DNA of 64,000 nucleotides from Undaria pinnatifida (taxonomy: Eukaryota > Sar > Phaeophyceae > Laminariales > Alariaceae), in assembly GCA_012845835.1 (NCBI GenBank), contig JABAKD010000017.1, forward strand, positions 3,687,367-3,751,366. The letters run 5' to 3'. The notes under the pieces are model-generated. The model had not been told where the DNA came from, did not search any database, and saw nothing but the letters and a program-made list of their open reading frames with translations. Numbering within the stretch: position 1 is the first letter of the stretch; each line of letters begins with the position of its first letter. The translations under genes were made by a program, and so were the position numbers. Positions 46,768 through 57,900 of this stretch are shown piece by piece.

Positions 46768-46965
46768 GTTGTAAAAACAAAAAAAAACGCACTGAGTTTA
46801 TTTGCTGTCCCCAAACCTGTGAGATCATCGAAGACTTCGTTGACACTCATCTTTGGAGGCTGTGTTGTGACAGTCCGATCGCGCGTGTTACGGACTGTGT
46901 ATTCTTCGTGAAGGGTACACGTCGGCGACTCCCACCCTTGGCCCTAGCTGGTACCAGGGTCAACA
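46768..46965 (-). repeat. Poly-C element tail, reversed
   Basis: CTGTGAGATCATCGAAGACT, CACTCATCTTTGGAGGCTG, CGATCGCGCGTGTTACGG and GTCGGCGACTCCCACC match the 3' island of the poly-C element. A more diverged reversed piece is at about 57866-57985. Confidence 0.6.
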
Positions 46966-47547
46966 GGGTGATTGATGCGAAGACGTTCAGTCTTGGAATC
47001 CTTTTTTTTGGTTACGTATGCATCACATTCAGGATTTTGGTGGGTAGCCCCAGAGTCGATGAGCCCGCTGTTTGACTTCTTTTCTTTTATATCCTCCGGC
47101 GGGTGGGGAAAAATAAAGCTTTAGCTCACCACACTTCAACGTATTTTCATACGCGTCGTGTGTCGATTTAACTCAGTTGCTTTCGCAGCCCAACGCTAGC
47201 TGGCGCACCCTTCGGGTCCCATGGTAGGTATAGCGTAAGCCGTCCCTATCAGTGGTCTTCGTATAGGGACGTTTGGCATCCAAAGAAGCAACCATAAAGA
47301 AGCATCGCCCGTTGACGACGTCTAAATACACAACCCTCTTATGGGACACCTTGTTGACGGATCAATCGTTACAAACTTCCGTGCAACTAGCTGTGGGTTT
47401 GTTGAGCATTGGGCGGTATGAGCACTACACTATCTAATAGGGGTTCGCCCTTTTTTTCGGAGACTCATGCACCCCGCCCATACATCACCCAGAATCTGAT
47501 TTTTCAGAAAATCTGAACGACTAAAGTATACCCGATGAAGGCCCTCG

Positions 47548-47706
47548 ACGCGCGCTACGATAGAGATGTCATCACTTTTTTCCTGGGGTTCCTCAATTTG
47601 GGAGCTATTTGAAGACATGAGTCTTAGCTCGCAAAACCTGATATGCTGAAAAATATAACCGCTACCAGATGAAAACACCCGTATCATGGCCTAGGTACCT
47701 ACACGA
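47548..47706 (+). mobile_element. MITE-1, 5' half only
   Basis: GACGCGCGCTACGATAGAGA to CATGGCCTAGGTACCTACAC, then interrupted by a family-4 element. Confidence 0.7.
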
Positions 47707-48011
47707 CCGGAATCTGACCAAGGCTACCGTAAGGGGGTCGCTTTTTTTTGGGCCTTGTCTTGCAGTGTGGCTCAAGGTCTTTCGCGCGAGGGATATCCCC
47801 CTGGGTTTCTATGCGGTGTTGAGCGTTTTTGCTGTTTTTGTTTTGCTGTATGGGTCCGCAATGGCAACATGGTCATCGACGCTGCGCCAAAACAAACTTG
47901 TATAAAAAAACTTCTTCGTCCATGAGGTACGGAGTCGCTCTTGCTCGTGACTGGCTCAAACCCGGCAGTAAAAATCGTGACACACACCCCTGTCCCCTAC
48001 CGTAGCCTTTG
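47707..48011 (+). mobile_element. Family-4 element
   Basis: Ends CAAGGCTACCGTAAGGGGG and CCCCTACCGTAGCCTTTGTC are inverted repeats. The central GTCTTTCGCGCGAGGGATA is palindromic. The sequence resumes MITE-1-like (GTCCTATTTCCGACGATTTT) immediately after, so this copy appears inserted into the MITE-1 at 47548. Related cores lie at about 18735, 23885, 27918, 28385 and 49095. Confidence 0.6.
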
Positions 48012-48076
48012 TCAATAACGCAAGAAAATGTCCTATTTCCGACGATTTTCTCTGGGTTTAAAGTGTGCTGAGCCCC

Positions 48077-48334
48077 GGACTGATTCTGACGATATAGCCC
48101 CCGCAAAAAACAGCGATTTTCTCTAGCGAACATTTATTTCGTGGCTGCTCGACACGATAAAGAGGGTGATATTTAAGAAACACCTCCGTACATTTTCTTG
48201 TTTGCAAATCATTATCGAACAATGACGTCGGGGTGGCAGGAGACACCGTATTTCGGGAGGAACCGCCGGGAGCTGGTTTCGAAACCGGCGATTGGCGTTA
48301 GTGTAATGTTGGGGGGGCTACCACCGTAGAATGA
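48077..48334 (+). mobile_element. MITE-2 copy
   Basis: GACTGATTCTGACGATATAG, AACAATGACGTCGGGGTGG, CCGGGAGCTGGTTTCGAAAC and GGGGGGCTACCACCGTAGAA. Confidence 0.75.
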
Positions 48335-48430
48335 CTCCCCGCTATTCAGAAACCGTTTCAGACAAAAAAAGGTACACCTTTATCGCAGCACGCGTCCCCC
48401 TAGATATGTAACGAATAGTATGTATGCTAA

Positions 48431-48740
48431 AATCAAGAGAGCCATCCCACGGTAGAGGGGGGTTGATTCTTACCACGATAGCCACCCCCCACCCTTCCCC
48501 CCGAGAAAAAAACACACAGCCGATTTTGTTCATATCGAACGTCTTGGGGCAGCTCGACACAACAAGGAAGGATACTATTGAAAGAAAAGTGTATCCACAC
48601 ATTTTCTTGTGTGCAAGGTCTATCGATCGATGACGTCGGGGTGTCGAGACACACCGTGTTTCAGTAGACACGGCCGGGAGTTGGTTTTGAAACCGGCGAT
48701 TTCGTTCGAGAAATGTTGGGGGGGCTACACCGTAGAACGG
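48431..48740 (+). mobile_element. MITE-2 copy
   Basis: GCCATCCCACGGTAGAGGGG at the left, CTATCGATCGATGACGTCGG, CGGGAGTTGGTTTTGAAACC and GGGGGGCTACACCGTAGAAC at the right. A terminal MITE-1 piece (48327-48397) precedes it. Confidence 0.7.
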
Positions 48741-48921
48741 CTTGGGGGTAACCTCTTTTTCACGGCCAGGTTTAGGCTATACCCGCCCGACAATGAGGGA
48801 CTCTGCACACCTCGCTGGAAAGAAGACTTCTGTTGTAGGCGATTTGGTTTGGCGCAGTATTTCATGCTAACTTAGCTGACCATTCCACGGCGCGGGGTCA
48901 TATCGCAAAAAACATCAACAA

Positions 48922-48931
48922 GAACAACAAC

Positions 48932-48965
<34 letters not shown>

Positions 48966-48986
48966 ACAACAACGACGACGACGACG

Positions 48987-49068
<82 letters not shown>

Positions 49069-49075
49069 AAACAAA
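48922..49075. repeat. (AAC)n microsatellite with ACG interruptions
   Basis: About 150 bp of (AAC)n with two interruptions, including (GACGAC)n near 48972. The poly-Val/poly-Cys ORFs on the opposite strand are artefacts. Confidence 0.95.
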
Positions 49076-49389
49076 AACGCAAAGGGACAGCGGAGTCACT
49101 CAGCGAGTGAACCCGAGGCACCGCACAAAATAAACGGTCCCAAAAAGCCCCCCCCTGCGCCGTAGACTTGGTAATAAAAAGACAACGAGACTCTTCTAAC
49201 CGATATTCTTTCTAGCTCGGCTGTGGCCAGCAGCCAGAAAAAAAACTGGATCCTATTTCATCGTGGCCCATAACTTGGCGCGCGCGGCTCCATTTTTGGT
49301 TAGACGTGAGCCTTGTCATTGGTCCATTTTTGCCCCCGAGTTTCGTGGATTGGGTTGCCTTCTTGGTTTTATGGCGTCGTCGGTTTCTG

Positions 49390-49520
49390 AGTAGGGGTGC
49401 AGCAGATTCTAAGAAATTTCTGTGCTCCTAACATGAAGAGCTAGGTCAATATGCGACCACCAGCATCACCCGATTTCAAGCATGACTTCGAAGGCATTCG
49501 TTCGCGCGCAACCAGGCCAA
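49390..49520 (-). repeat. Family-3 repeat, reversed
   Basis: GGTGCAGCAGATTCTAAGAA, GCTCCTAACATGAAGAG, CACCCGATTTCAAGCATGAC and TTCGAAGGCATTCGTTCGCG. Family 3 is defined by CGAACGAATGCCTTCGAAG, CGGGTGAGATATTGAGCTC and GGATCTCAAGAA-CTT, ending GCTGCAACCCTACCGTGGGA. Confidence 0.6.
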
Positions 49521-49974
49521 AATTAATGTGCGCTTATAGAAAGTCCTAAAACTAAACATTATTAGTCTATGCTTCGTACGCTCGTATACTTTTCATGCTC
49601 AAACCTATAGAAAGTTCCACACACTTTAGTTTTGAGGAGCTCAAACCGGTCAGAAACGTCTGACCCTGACAACCGCAACCCCTGCCCCGATCAGTCGTGG
49701 GATGATGTTCGAGACACTGTTGTTGTTTTTGCACGTTTTCCTGCCCAAACAAAATCGGTACCCCCCGCCAACACGCTACTAATAGCAGCGCCTCCTCTGA
49801 CAGATTTTTCGATAACCCCCCCCCTAAACCAGCGGCGATTTTCTTTCTTTGACGGAGTCTTACTACGGTAGTCATCCCACGGTAGGGGTTGCAGTTGTAA
49901 GATTGCGTCAAAACATCCTCATGTAAGGAACTGCCGGTCAATGAAGCAACTCCACGAGTACGTTATCTTTTTGG

Positions 49975-50107
49975 ACTAAGGCATAGAAGCTTGGCCCGGT
50001 TGAGCGAACGAATGCCTTCGAAGAAATTTTTCGGGTTAAATATTGAGTTCCCCATGTGAGGAGCTCAGGGACTTTCTGATGCTGCAACCCTACCGTGGGA
50101 TGGCTCC
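49975..50107 (+). repeat. Family-3 repeat
   Basis: AAGGCATAGAAGCTTGGCCC, GCGAACGAATGCCTTCGAAG, CCCATGTGAGGAGCTCAGGG and GCAACCCTACCGTGGGATGG. It joins or overlaps the MITE-2 copy that follows. Confidence 0.65.
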
Positions 50108-50361
50108 CCCCAACTTGTCTTTAACGAAATCGCCGGTTTTTGAAACCAGCTCCTGGCCGTATCTCCTGAAAATACGGTGCCCATCGTCGCCCCGACGTTA
50201 TCGTTCGATAGATTCGATAGACCTTTTCGCAAGCATGAAAATGTTTGAAGGTGTGCTTTTTTTCGTAGCACCCTTCCTCGTGTCCAGGTAGCCATGGATT
50301 AAATGTTCGTTGAAGAAAATCGCTGGTTTGGGGAGGGGGTTATCATCGTAGAATCAGTCGA
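50087..50361 (-). mobile_element. MITE-2 copy, left arm of an inverted pair
   Basis: CTACCGTGGGATGGCTCCCC, AACGAAATCGCCGGTTTTTG, CCCCGACGTTATCGTTCGAT and GGGTTATCATCGTAGAATCA. Confidence 0.75.
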
Positions 50362-50570
50362 CGAACGTTTCATGGCTGCTCGGTAGGAGGAAGGATGCTA
50401 TATGGAAAGCATGCCTTGAGCTCTTTTCTGATTTGCGAAGGGCTATCGAACGATGACGTCGGGGTGGGAAGGGACACCGAATTTCAGGAGATTCGGCCGG
50501 GAGCTGGTTTTTCAAAGCCGGCGATTTCGTTAAAGAAACGTTGGGGGGGGCTACCGTAGTAAGATTCCCC
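50362..50570 (+). mobile_element. MITE-2 copy, right arm of an inverted pair
   Basis: GAACGTTTCATGGCTGCTCG, ATCGAACGATGACGTCGGGG, CCGGGAGCTGGTTTTTCAAA and GGGGGGGCTACCGTAGTAAG. Facing the previous copy, it creates a roughly 480-bp imperfect palindrome. Confidence 0.75.
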
Positions 50571-51016
50571 TACGGGGCCAGGATCTTGTACCTGCCCACA
50601 TTACCTCTTGCACTACAACGGCAACCGGCACTGTAGAGCAGCCGCTACCGAGTGTGTCTCTCTGTGCGATGCGATTTCACAGGCACTCTATAGCGGGTAA
50701 CACTCTGGTCAACCGGCAACATAGAGGGGCGTCCCCTGCCGCACTCCATTCGTATTTTTCGAGCCTCTGGTTCACATCATTTCACACACCCCGCCTCGAA
50801 CAGATCGGATGATCTAGATGTTTCGGGGCAGACGTATCCCTCAAATACATACCTGGCGCATGATCAATCTGCCCGATCTACAGTAGTAGACCATGTTCCT
50901 CGGGTGAGATCTGTGCGTCACAGCTCTTCGTGCGCACGTTTTTTGCCTGGTGGTGCGGGATTTGTAAGATATGTGTCGGGTGTGCGACAACGCATCATAA
51001 CGGAAAACATACTGCA

Positions 51017-51205
51017 GGATAGAGGTGCACACATCACTTCTTTTTTTTTGAGGGGGGTGTGTTTCTCAATTTGGGAGCTTGAACGACCTATTATCTCCGA
51101 AAAATCGATGTTTGGATGAAAAAAAATAAAATGTTACCGGATAAAAAAACCCATCATATGGCCTAGGTACACAACGAGAATATCACGCGCAAAAAAAAAG
51201 AGAGA
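51017..51205 (+). mobile_element. MITE-1, 5' part, interrupted by MITE-2
   Basis: GATAGAGGTGCACACATCAC, CTCAATTTGGGAGCTTGAAC and CATATGGCCTAGGTACACAA. The 3' part resumes at about 51490 (GGGTGTAAGGACGCCCGTCA) after the MITE-2 copy. Confidence 0.65.
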
Positions 51206-51219
51206 GGCGTATGTCCGGG

Positions 51220-51483
51220 ATCTTACTACGGTAGCCCCCCCAACTTCCCAACTTTTTTTTAACGAAATCGCCGGTTTTTAAAACCAGCTCCCGGCCGTAT
51301 CTTCTGAAATACGGTGCCACTTGTCGCCCCGACGTCATCGTTCGATAGACCTTTGCAAGCATGAAAATGTTTGAGGGTGTTTTTTTGTAGCACCCTTCCT
51401 CGCGTCTAGCAGCCACGGAAACATGTTCGTTGAAAACAATCGCAGGGTTTTTTTCGGGGGGGGGGGCTAACGTAGAATCAGTC
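51220..51483 (-). mobile_element. MITE-2 copy nested in MITE-1
   Basis: GATCTTACTACGGTAGCCCC, CCAGCTCCCGGCCGTATCTT, CGCCCCGACGTCATCGTTCG and GGCTAACGTAGAATCAGTC. Confidence 0.75.
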
Positions 51484-51638
51484 AGAAGAACTAACCTATT
51501 TTGGGGTGTAAGGACGCCCGTCATTCCGAAAAAAGACAAATAAATGTGGAAAACGTGCTACAAGTTGGACCTGCTATCTCGTAGCGTGCGCGTCGATTTC
51601 GTTTGCACTGTCTGCTTCACCGTGATTGTTTTACTCTC

Positions 51639-51899
51639 GACTGATTCTGCGATAGCTGCTGCCCTCAAAAACCAGCCATTTTCTTTGATGAACGCTTTCG
51701 GGGCTGCTCGACACAACAGCAAGGCATACTACTACCGAAAGAAAGCATCCACTCATTTTCTTTGTGTGCAAAGGTCTATCGATCGATGACGTCGGGTTGT
51801 CGAGGGACACCGTGTTTTAAGTAGATACGACCGGGAGCTGGTTTTGAAACCGACGATTTCGTTGAAGGAACGTTTTGGGGGGCTGCTACCGTAAGATAA
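51639..51899 (+). mobile_element. MITE-2 copy
   Basis: CGACTGATTCTGCGATAGCT, CTATCGATCGATGACGTCGG, ACGACCGGGAGCTGGTTTTG and GGGGGCTGCTACCGTAAGAT. Confidence 0.75.
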
Positions 51900-52086
51900 C
51901 TCTTGGGGGGCCTTTGCAACTTAAAACCCGTTAGTGTTTCGCAATAGAGTCGTTATAAGTTCGTCGGGATGTCGCTATTGCTTCGCAATTTATGAGAGTG
52001 AATCATATACCTTGGACATCTCGGGTTTAATCATCGGGCTGCACTTTTTCAGCTGGTCTCGAAATCAGTTTTTGCCTCTCAGATGC

Positions 52087-52345
52087 ATGTGCTACGATAT
52101 AGAGGAGGGACAACTTTTTTCGTGCGAGGCTCATCGATTTTGGGAGCTTTTAGAAGCCCTCTCGCAGAAAAAAAAACTGATTCGGAGAAACGTAAAAACT
52201 GCTACGTACACCGGAGGAAAATCCCATTTGATGGCCTAGGTATACGACGAGAATCATATATATGCCAAACCAAAAATGTCGTATTTTTTTATCGATTTTA
52301 GGTTAAGGAGCCCCCTCAGTCCAGTCAGAAACCAGTTTTCAGGCG
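52087..52345 (+). mobile_element. MITE-1 copy, right end eroded
   Basis: TGTGCTACGATATAGAGGAG, ATCGATTTTGGGAGCTTTTA, GATGGCCTAGGTATACGACG and GTTAAGGAGCCCCCTCAGTC. Confidence 0.7.
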
Positions 52346-53019
52346 AAAAGTGTGGACCGTCGTACGAGGAGGAGGGTGAGCACCCAGGTAGACCATATTC
52401 AGCAACATGGACAGGGAGGGGGGCGTATGTTGCAAGTTGGAAAGGAGAGCGAAACGGTTACCACATGATGCGCCGATTCATTTGGCGATGCTCAGGCGTC
52501 CGGGTACACGTGTGTGGCTTGTAGAGGAAGGCACTTGGTGCCCAGACTCCGAATTAGATGTTGCTCAGCGGTACGTTAGAAGGGAATATACACAAGAAAT
52601 ATGAAAAATAAGTCATTCAAGAAAGGCAAGGGAAGCATGCCAATCGACACCATCATCATATGTTTACACTATGCCGCTCCTTCTACGCATCCTCTCAGTG
52701 CGGGTTGCGGGCGAGGAGACAGCACGCGACCTAATGAACCACGTCCTCACTCCCACTACAAAAGGCCGAACGCCACGCAGGTGGGTGGGCAATGGTCTCC
52801 CCCAGCCTCCCGTCTTCTCCAATCGTACCTTTTCCTACACCGGTGAAAAATATCGAATAAACAATTGTAGGCGCATAATGTACAAGAACAAACGGATTAC
52901 AAAAATGTTTCCTCCACACCTTTGATGTCCTGGAATACCAGAAATCACTTCGGGAGGGAGCTTCTGGGACCCCAGCCAGCATTTGGGGATCCCACAAAAC
53001 TACATGGCATCCCCCAAGC

Positions 53020-53370
53020 CGGTCGGGTTTCCTGGGGCAAGCCATGGGATCTCGCACGACGGCTGGGATATCCCATGCCCTAACTCGATCCCTTTTAAGC
53101 CGGAGAGTCCTCTAAAACCCGCAACAATCGCAAGACGCCACGGCATCCCGCAAGCTCGGGTGTACGGTGCCCTACGTCCAACTGGACGGCATGACATCCT
53201 ACAAACTGGTGGGGGGTCCTGAAGCAAGTCATGGTCCCGATCTCGCAAGACGGCGGGGGTGTCCCACGCCCGAACCCGATCCCTTTAGCTCGAAAAGTCC
53301 TCTTAACATGCAATAACCGCAAGCCACCACGGGACCCCTCGCAAGCCCGGGTGCGGTACCCCAAGTGCGA
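53020..53370 (+). repeat. Two-copy tandem repeat, about 187-bp unit
   Basis: Unit landmarks ATCTCGCA-GACGGC-GGG, then TCCCA-GCCC-AAC, CGATCCCTTT-A and AGTCCTCT-AA occur at about 53048 and 53235. The 177-codon minus-strand ORF over this area is G+C-rich and repeat-derived. Confidence 0.65.
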
Positions 53371-53826
53371 TAACGGTCCCCTAACCCGGAACAGGGCCCC
53401 ATGCACCCTTCGGCTGGGCTGGGCTGGGAACCCCGCGCTGTGCATCGACCCCACCAAACACGGACACGGACAGCCAAAATGGACGCGGGATCGGTCCGCT
53501 GAGTAGACTTCTCTTGCCTCCTCTCAGACGCTGCTATCATACCGCAAATCCCGGATGGAGGCGGAAACGTTTCGCTGAGTAGACTGCTCGATAAGGCCAA
53601 ACACCTCCCCTCCCTCCGCGCGCTACCTCGATGAAGCTCATACACCACACCACCTGGGTGTTCTAGATGGAGCTCACCCCCCGCCGCTCGCGTACGAACT
53701 AGTTCAAATGAAGCTCGTGCACCACATACTCCGCGTACACAACCTCGATTGAGACATATCACACTCCCCGCGTGCTAACAAGCCCCCGGTGTGCTGCTTC
53801 TCGTATAGGAGCTGGCTACGACGCGC

Positions 53827-54090
53827 ATGGGCCCTGTATTTGCCGGGACCTTAGGACAAATAACCAGGTATACCCTGGGCATTGACACAACGCTCCTTGT
53901 AATCAGCGTTGACCCAAGTACAAAACCCCAGCTATCCTTCATGATAAACCACCTGAACACCGTGAATCAAAGAAAATGTGCCCTATATACGACGGGTGGG
54001 TTGTGTACCGACGCTATTCAATACTGCGGTGCGACGGAGCATCCTGCTACGGCACATGACGTGTTGAGAGATCTGACCAAATACTTATGA
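53827..54090 (+). CDS. Unrecognised 87-codon ORF, possibly a gene or element fragment
   Basis: The ORF starts MGPVFAGTLGQITRYTLGID, continues TTLLVISVDPSTKPQLSFMI and ends ATAHDVLRDLTKYL. Its composition is balanced and more protein-like than the surrounding noise, with four Cys. There is no signal peptide, no recognised domain and no splice partner. It could be a decayed retroelement piece or chance. Confidence 0.25.
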   Translation: MGPVFAGTLGQITRYTLGIDTTLLVISVDPSTKPQLSFMINHLNTVNQRKCALYTTGGLCTDAIQYCGATEHPATAHDVLRDLTKYL

Positions 54091-54450
54091 AGGGTACCAT
54101 CAAACTGCTTACAAAAGGCTAATCTAGTGGCGCTCACAGCAAAGGACACATCAAAGTAACAAAATCACTCTCTACGTAATTGTACAACAAGGCATGTGCA
54201 TTGGCAGGCAATTATGTACCTTGAATTTCGATCAACTCCCCCCAGAAAGGAAGCTGATCCTCTACTCTAACGCTTCCAAAGGCATGTTCATCATTTACGA
54301 GCCTTTCATTGGCAGACGCGCAACGGGTGAAAAACAAAAGTGAGTGACAGCTTGGCCCTCCACAGTAAGCGGTGGCCGACGTGTGCACTCAAGACTCCGA
54401 CCACTACTGTATGGCTCTCTGGGCATGCTTTGTTTAATTCCCCCAAACGA

Positions 54451-54787
54451 TCATGGCGTAGACTAGGTAGCTTGGGTGTCCCAAGAGAGGGATAGCCGAC
54501 AAATGATTACAGACCACATTTCACTGCATCTCTCTCCCTTGGGAAAAAATGTATTGTACACCCGCCCGATCATGGCATGGGACTGTGGTGGTAGCTTAGC
54601 TCTCCAAAGCAAAGATATATCCGACCCAAGCAGGCACCAGCGTCCTTGAATTATACGTGCTCCCACACGTCCATGGCGTCGAACCCGTCACAGGTCTGCT
54701 CGACGCTCATGGCATGGGACTGTGGCGGTAGCTTAGCTCTCCAAAGCAAAGAAATATCCGACCCATGCAGGCACCAGCCTCCTTGAA
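54451..54787 (-). repeat. Tandem duplications of the WSC gene's 3' end
   Basis: The segment containing the last codons, stop and 3' UTR of the WSC gene is repeated at a spacing of about 137 bp. CATGGCATGGGACTGTGG occurs at 54571 and 54708, and a more decayed copy starts near 54451. In minus-strand reading, 54651-54705 still encodes QTCDGFDAMDVWEHV and a stop, paralleling QTCGGYDAMDVWEIV of the real exon. Confidence 0.75.
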
Positions 54788-54919
54788 TTATACGATCTCC
54801 CACACGTCCATGGCGTCGTATCCGCCACAGGTCTGCGCGGCATCTCCGGCGCACTCGAAGTCGCATGCGGTCGAGGGGCCGTAGGTCTCGTAGTCGGTGG
54901 TGTCGTCACCGCACCAGCA
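54788..54919 (-). CDS. WSC gene exon G: end of WSC3 and stop
   Basis: CWCGDDTTDYETYGPSTACD through QTCGGYDAMDVWEIV, then TAA. Acceptor CCTGCCAG. Confidence 0.85.
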   Translation of the reverse strand, partial: CWCGDDTTDYETYGPSTACDFECAGDAAQTCGGYDAMDVWEIV

Positions 54920-57900
54920 CTGGCAGGGAGGGGAAGCAGTCATGTCGGGAGCACATGGGGCACAATTGTTTCGCTGAGACTTCCTCTCGCACTTGAGGAG
55001 ATAGTTCCATACTCCGCGCACCCCGCCCCCAAAAAAAATAATTTTTTGAGCAAAATGAAAGCGAACGACGCGCAACTATATGACGATAGAAGTAACACTT
55101 TTCGTCTGAAACGGTTTCTGCATGACAGGGGCTCTTTTATCTTGACCTTCGTTAACCCAATGTCGTCGGAAATTAGGCTATTTTGGTTTTGCCCGATTCT
55201 CGTCCTGTACCAAGGCCAGGGGCTCATCCGGTACTAAACAGTAGCTTCAGTATGATTTTTCTCCCGAAATCAATTTTTGGGAGAGTGTCGTTAAGCTGCC
55301 AAATCGAGAAAAACCTCCGAAAAGAGATTAATACACCTCTATCGTAGCACGGCGTGGTGATGAAACAAGAAATCGGTGACCTGGGGGGCACGGAAAAAAA
55401 AACTTTCCAACACAAAAGAATGCGATAATTCCGGCGATTTGGGGTTATAGCGGGAGCCCCAAGATTCAGAAAACATTTTTTAACCATGAAACAATTGACC
55501 CATATTAAGAGGCGCGAGCTACGATAGAAGTCGTTCTACGGCAGCCCTCCCCAACTTTTCTTCAACGAAATCGCCGCGGTTTCACAAAGCAGCTCCCGGT
55601 CGTATCTCCCGAAATATGCGGCGTCCCTCGACACCCCGACGTGATCGATCGATAAACCTTTGCACCACACACGAAAATGTGAGGATATGTTGTTTTATAT
55701 TGTATGTGCCTTCCTTGTGTCGAGCAGCCATGACACGTTCGTTAAACAAAATTGCTGGTCTTGGGGGAAGGCGATCATCGTAGAATCAGTCTTAGATGCG
55801 CCCGAACCATTTATTTTCTGGGGCTCCCCAAAAAAACGAAATTCCCCAGCGATTTTCGGTTTAATGGGGTCCGGTAATTTTATGGAAACGGTTCGTCGGC
55901 TAAAAAAAAACCTTCTAAGCTTTCGAGGTATTTTTTTTTTATAAAACATGTAGTCTATACATGGATGTCCGCAACGGAATGAGTGGTACAACATCTGCGC
56001 GCGGCGCCGACATAATCGTTTTCGAAGTCAATTTGTCAAGTGAGGTGTGTTCGACATAGTCGGTCGTACCAGTGGTGACACCCCGGTGGCGGAAACGGGG
56101 GGGATATCATAACATCCCCCCTGCCTGCGGCCGTGGATCTCGTTTCATGTGCGTGCATATCGGCAAAAACGTCACCTTTAGCGCAAAAAAATGCTCGCCA
56201 TGATGACACAAAAAAAACGAAACGAACAGCGTAACCCCCCAACGTTAAAAGAATGCCCGAACCCCCCCCTCAACCCGTTTCGCATGGTTCAGCGGTTCGG
56301 CACCAGCACTGCTCTTCTCCCGAGCGGTTCGGTATCCGCATTGCTCACCTCAATTCCGTACTGCGTTCCGTAGTAAGGGTAGGCGTTGCAGAGTACCTTG
56401 CATGCCTGTTGGTTCGACGCGAGGCAAGGAATAAATGAATTAAAAAGAGCGGAGGAGTGAAGCGGAGCGGGGAAGTATAGCTCGGGTGTGGGTGTCCGCG
56501 AGAGAATAAGCGGGTACCGTGTACCGTGTTTCATGCCAAACGCACATGCTGCTAAATACGTAGTGCTAATAAGAGTACGGTAAAAGGTGCGACTCCTGAC
56601 ATTTCCGAGGCTTACTCGCTTGCACAGAGCTCTTTCGTCTCATTTCCAAAAGTTGTATGGATTTTTAGAAAAACACTGAGACGCCTGCTGCGATAGGATC
56701 GGCATTTTTTCAAAGCCTAATAGCCGGGTCGGAGGAGTCTACGTCAAACAGAAATGGAGGCGTTTCGCGCAAGGAATGTGCAGCAGATTCCAAGAATTTT
56801 CTTGAGCTCCTAACATGAGAAGGACGTGCGTGCTACGATGGAGGTGGAAGTTTCGCCTGAAGTATTGTCTGACACCGCCGGGGCTCCTTAACCCAAAAAT
56901 AGTCGGACAAAAAAATAAATAATACGTCATTTTTTTGCATCTCGGTTGTTCACCTAGGCTCCATGGAATTGTTCGTCCGGTAGCAGTTTTATTTTTCTCT
57001 TTACAACACGTTTTTGGGAGGGACATGTCTTAAGCTCCCAAATCGAGGGGTAGTTTTAGAAGGAAAAGTGGTAAGCACCTCTTATCGTAGCACGGGTCGA
57101 TGGGAGGAGCTCAATATCTCCACGCCAAAGCGTGCCTTAAGAGGCATACCAGGCACATTCGTTCGCACCGCCCGATCAACATCTCGTACATGAGCCAATT
57201 CTAAAACAAAACAAAATACTCACGTGTATGAAATAGACATATACTACGTAACAGATAGCTCTACACAAGTTAGACGATACCCCAACCGGCCAGAAACGTT
57301 TCGGCCCCCCAAAGAGTGTGCGATCGACTCGAGTGTTGGATGTCAATCGATTTTTACTCACCCCGACACATTGTCCGGTCCGTTCCGAGACCCACCCACA
57401 CTTTCGGGCAAAACCTACACACGGGAACTACAGTAGATTTTGCGGTTTTAATGCGCTAGAAGGCGATGCAATACTCACGTCGTTGGTCATATCATCGGCG
57501 GAGGTGACGGCGTGCATGATGCGTCCTCTCTTGGAATCACCCCAGCAGCCCAGGTAGCCCGAGTCGCCATACGTGTACACGCTGATCGCATTACGGCCGC
57601 CGCAAGTCTCGGAAGCGTCTCCGGCGCACTCGAAGTCGCAGGTGGCAGCGCCGAGCTCGTCAGGATCGTCGGAGTCCACGCCGCAGAAGCACTGAAGGTT
57701 TGGAGAGAACACAGGGAGAGACGGGGAGAGGGGTGATCGTCGTCGTGGTTGCGGGGATTAAGGTCGGTTGATGTTGGGTTCTATTCCTGCGAACAGTGTG
57801 CGGAAAGACGCTTTCATGATTTATATACTTGTATGGGACACTCTTTTGATAGCATTCCTGTGAACACGTCAGCTGCGAGTTCGATAAATTTGGGGTCGAG

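Noticed and set aside
48872..49121. Poly-Val, poly-Cys ORFs
   Set aside because: Translations of the (AAC)n microsatellite.
53229..53762. 177-codon minus-strand ORF
   Set aside because: It covers a tandem repeat, is G+C-rich and has no domain or splice context.
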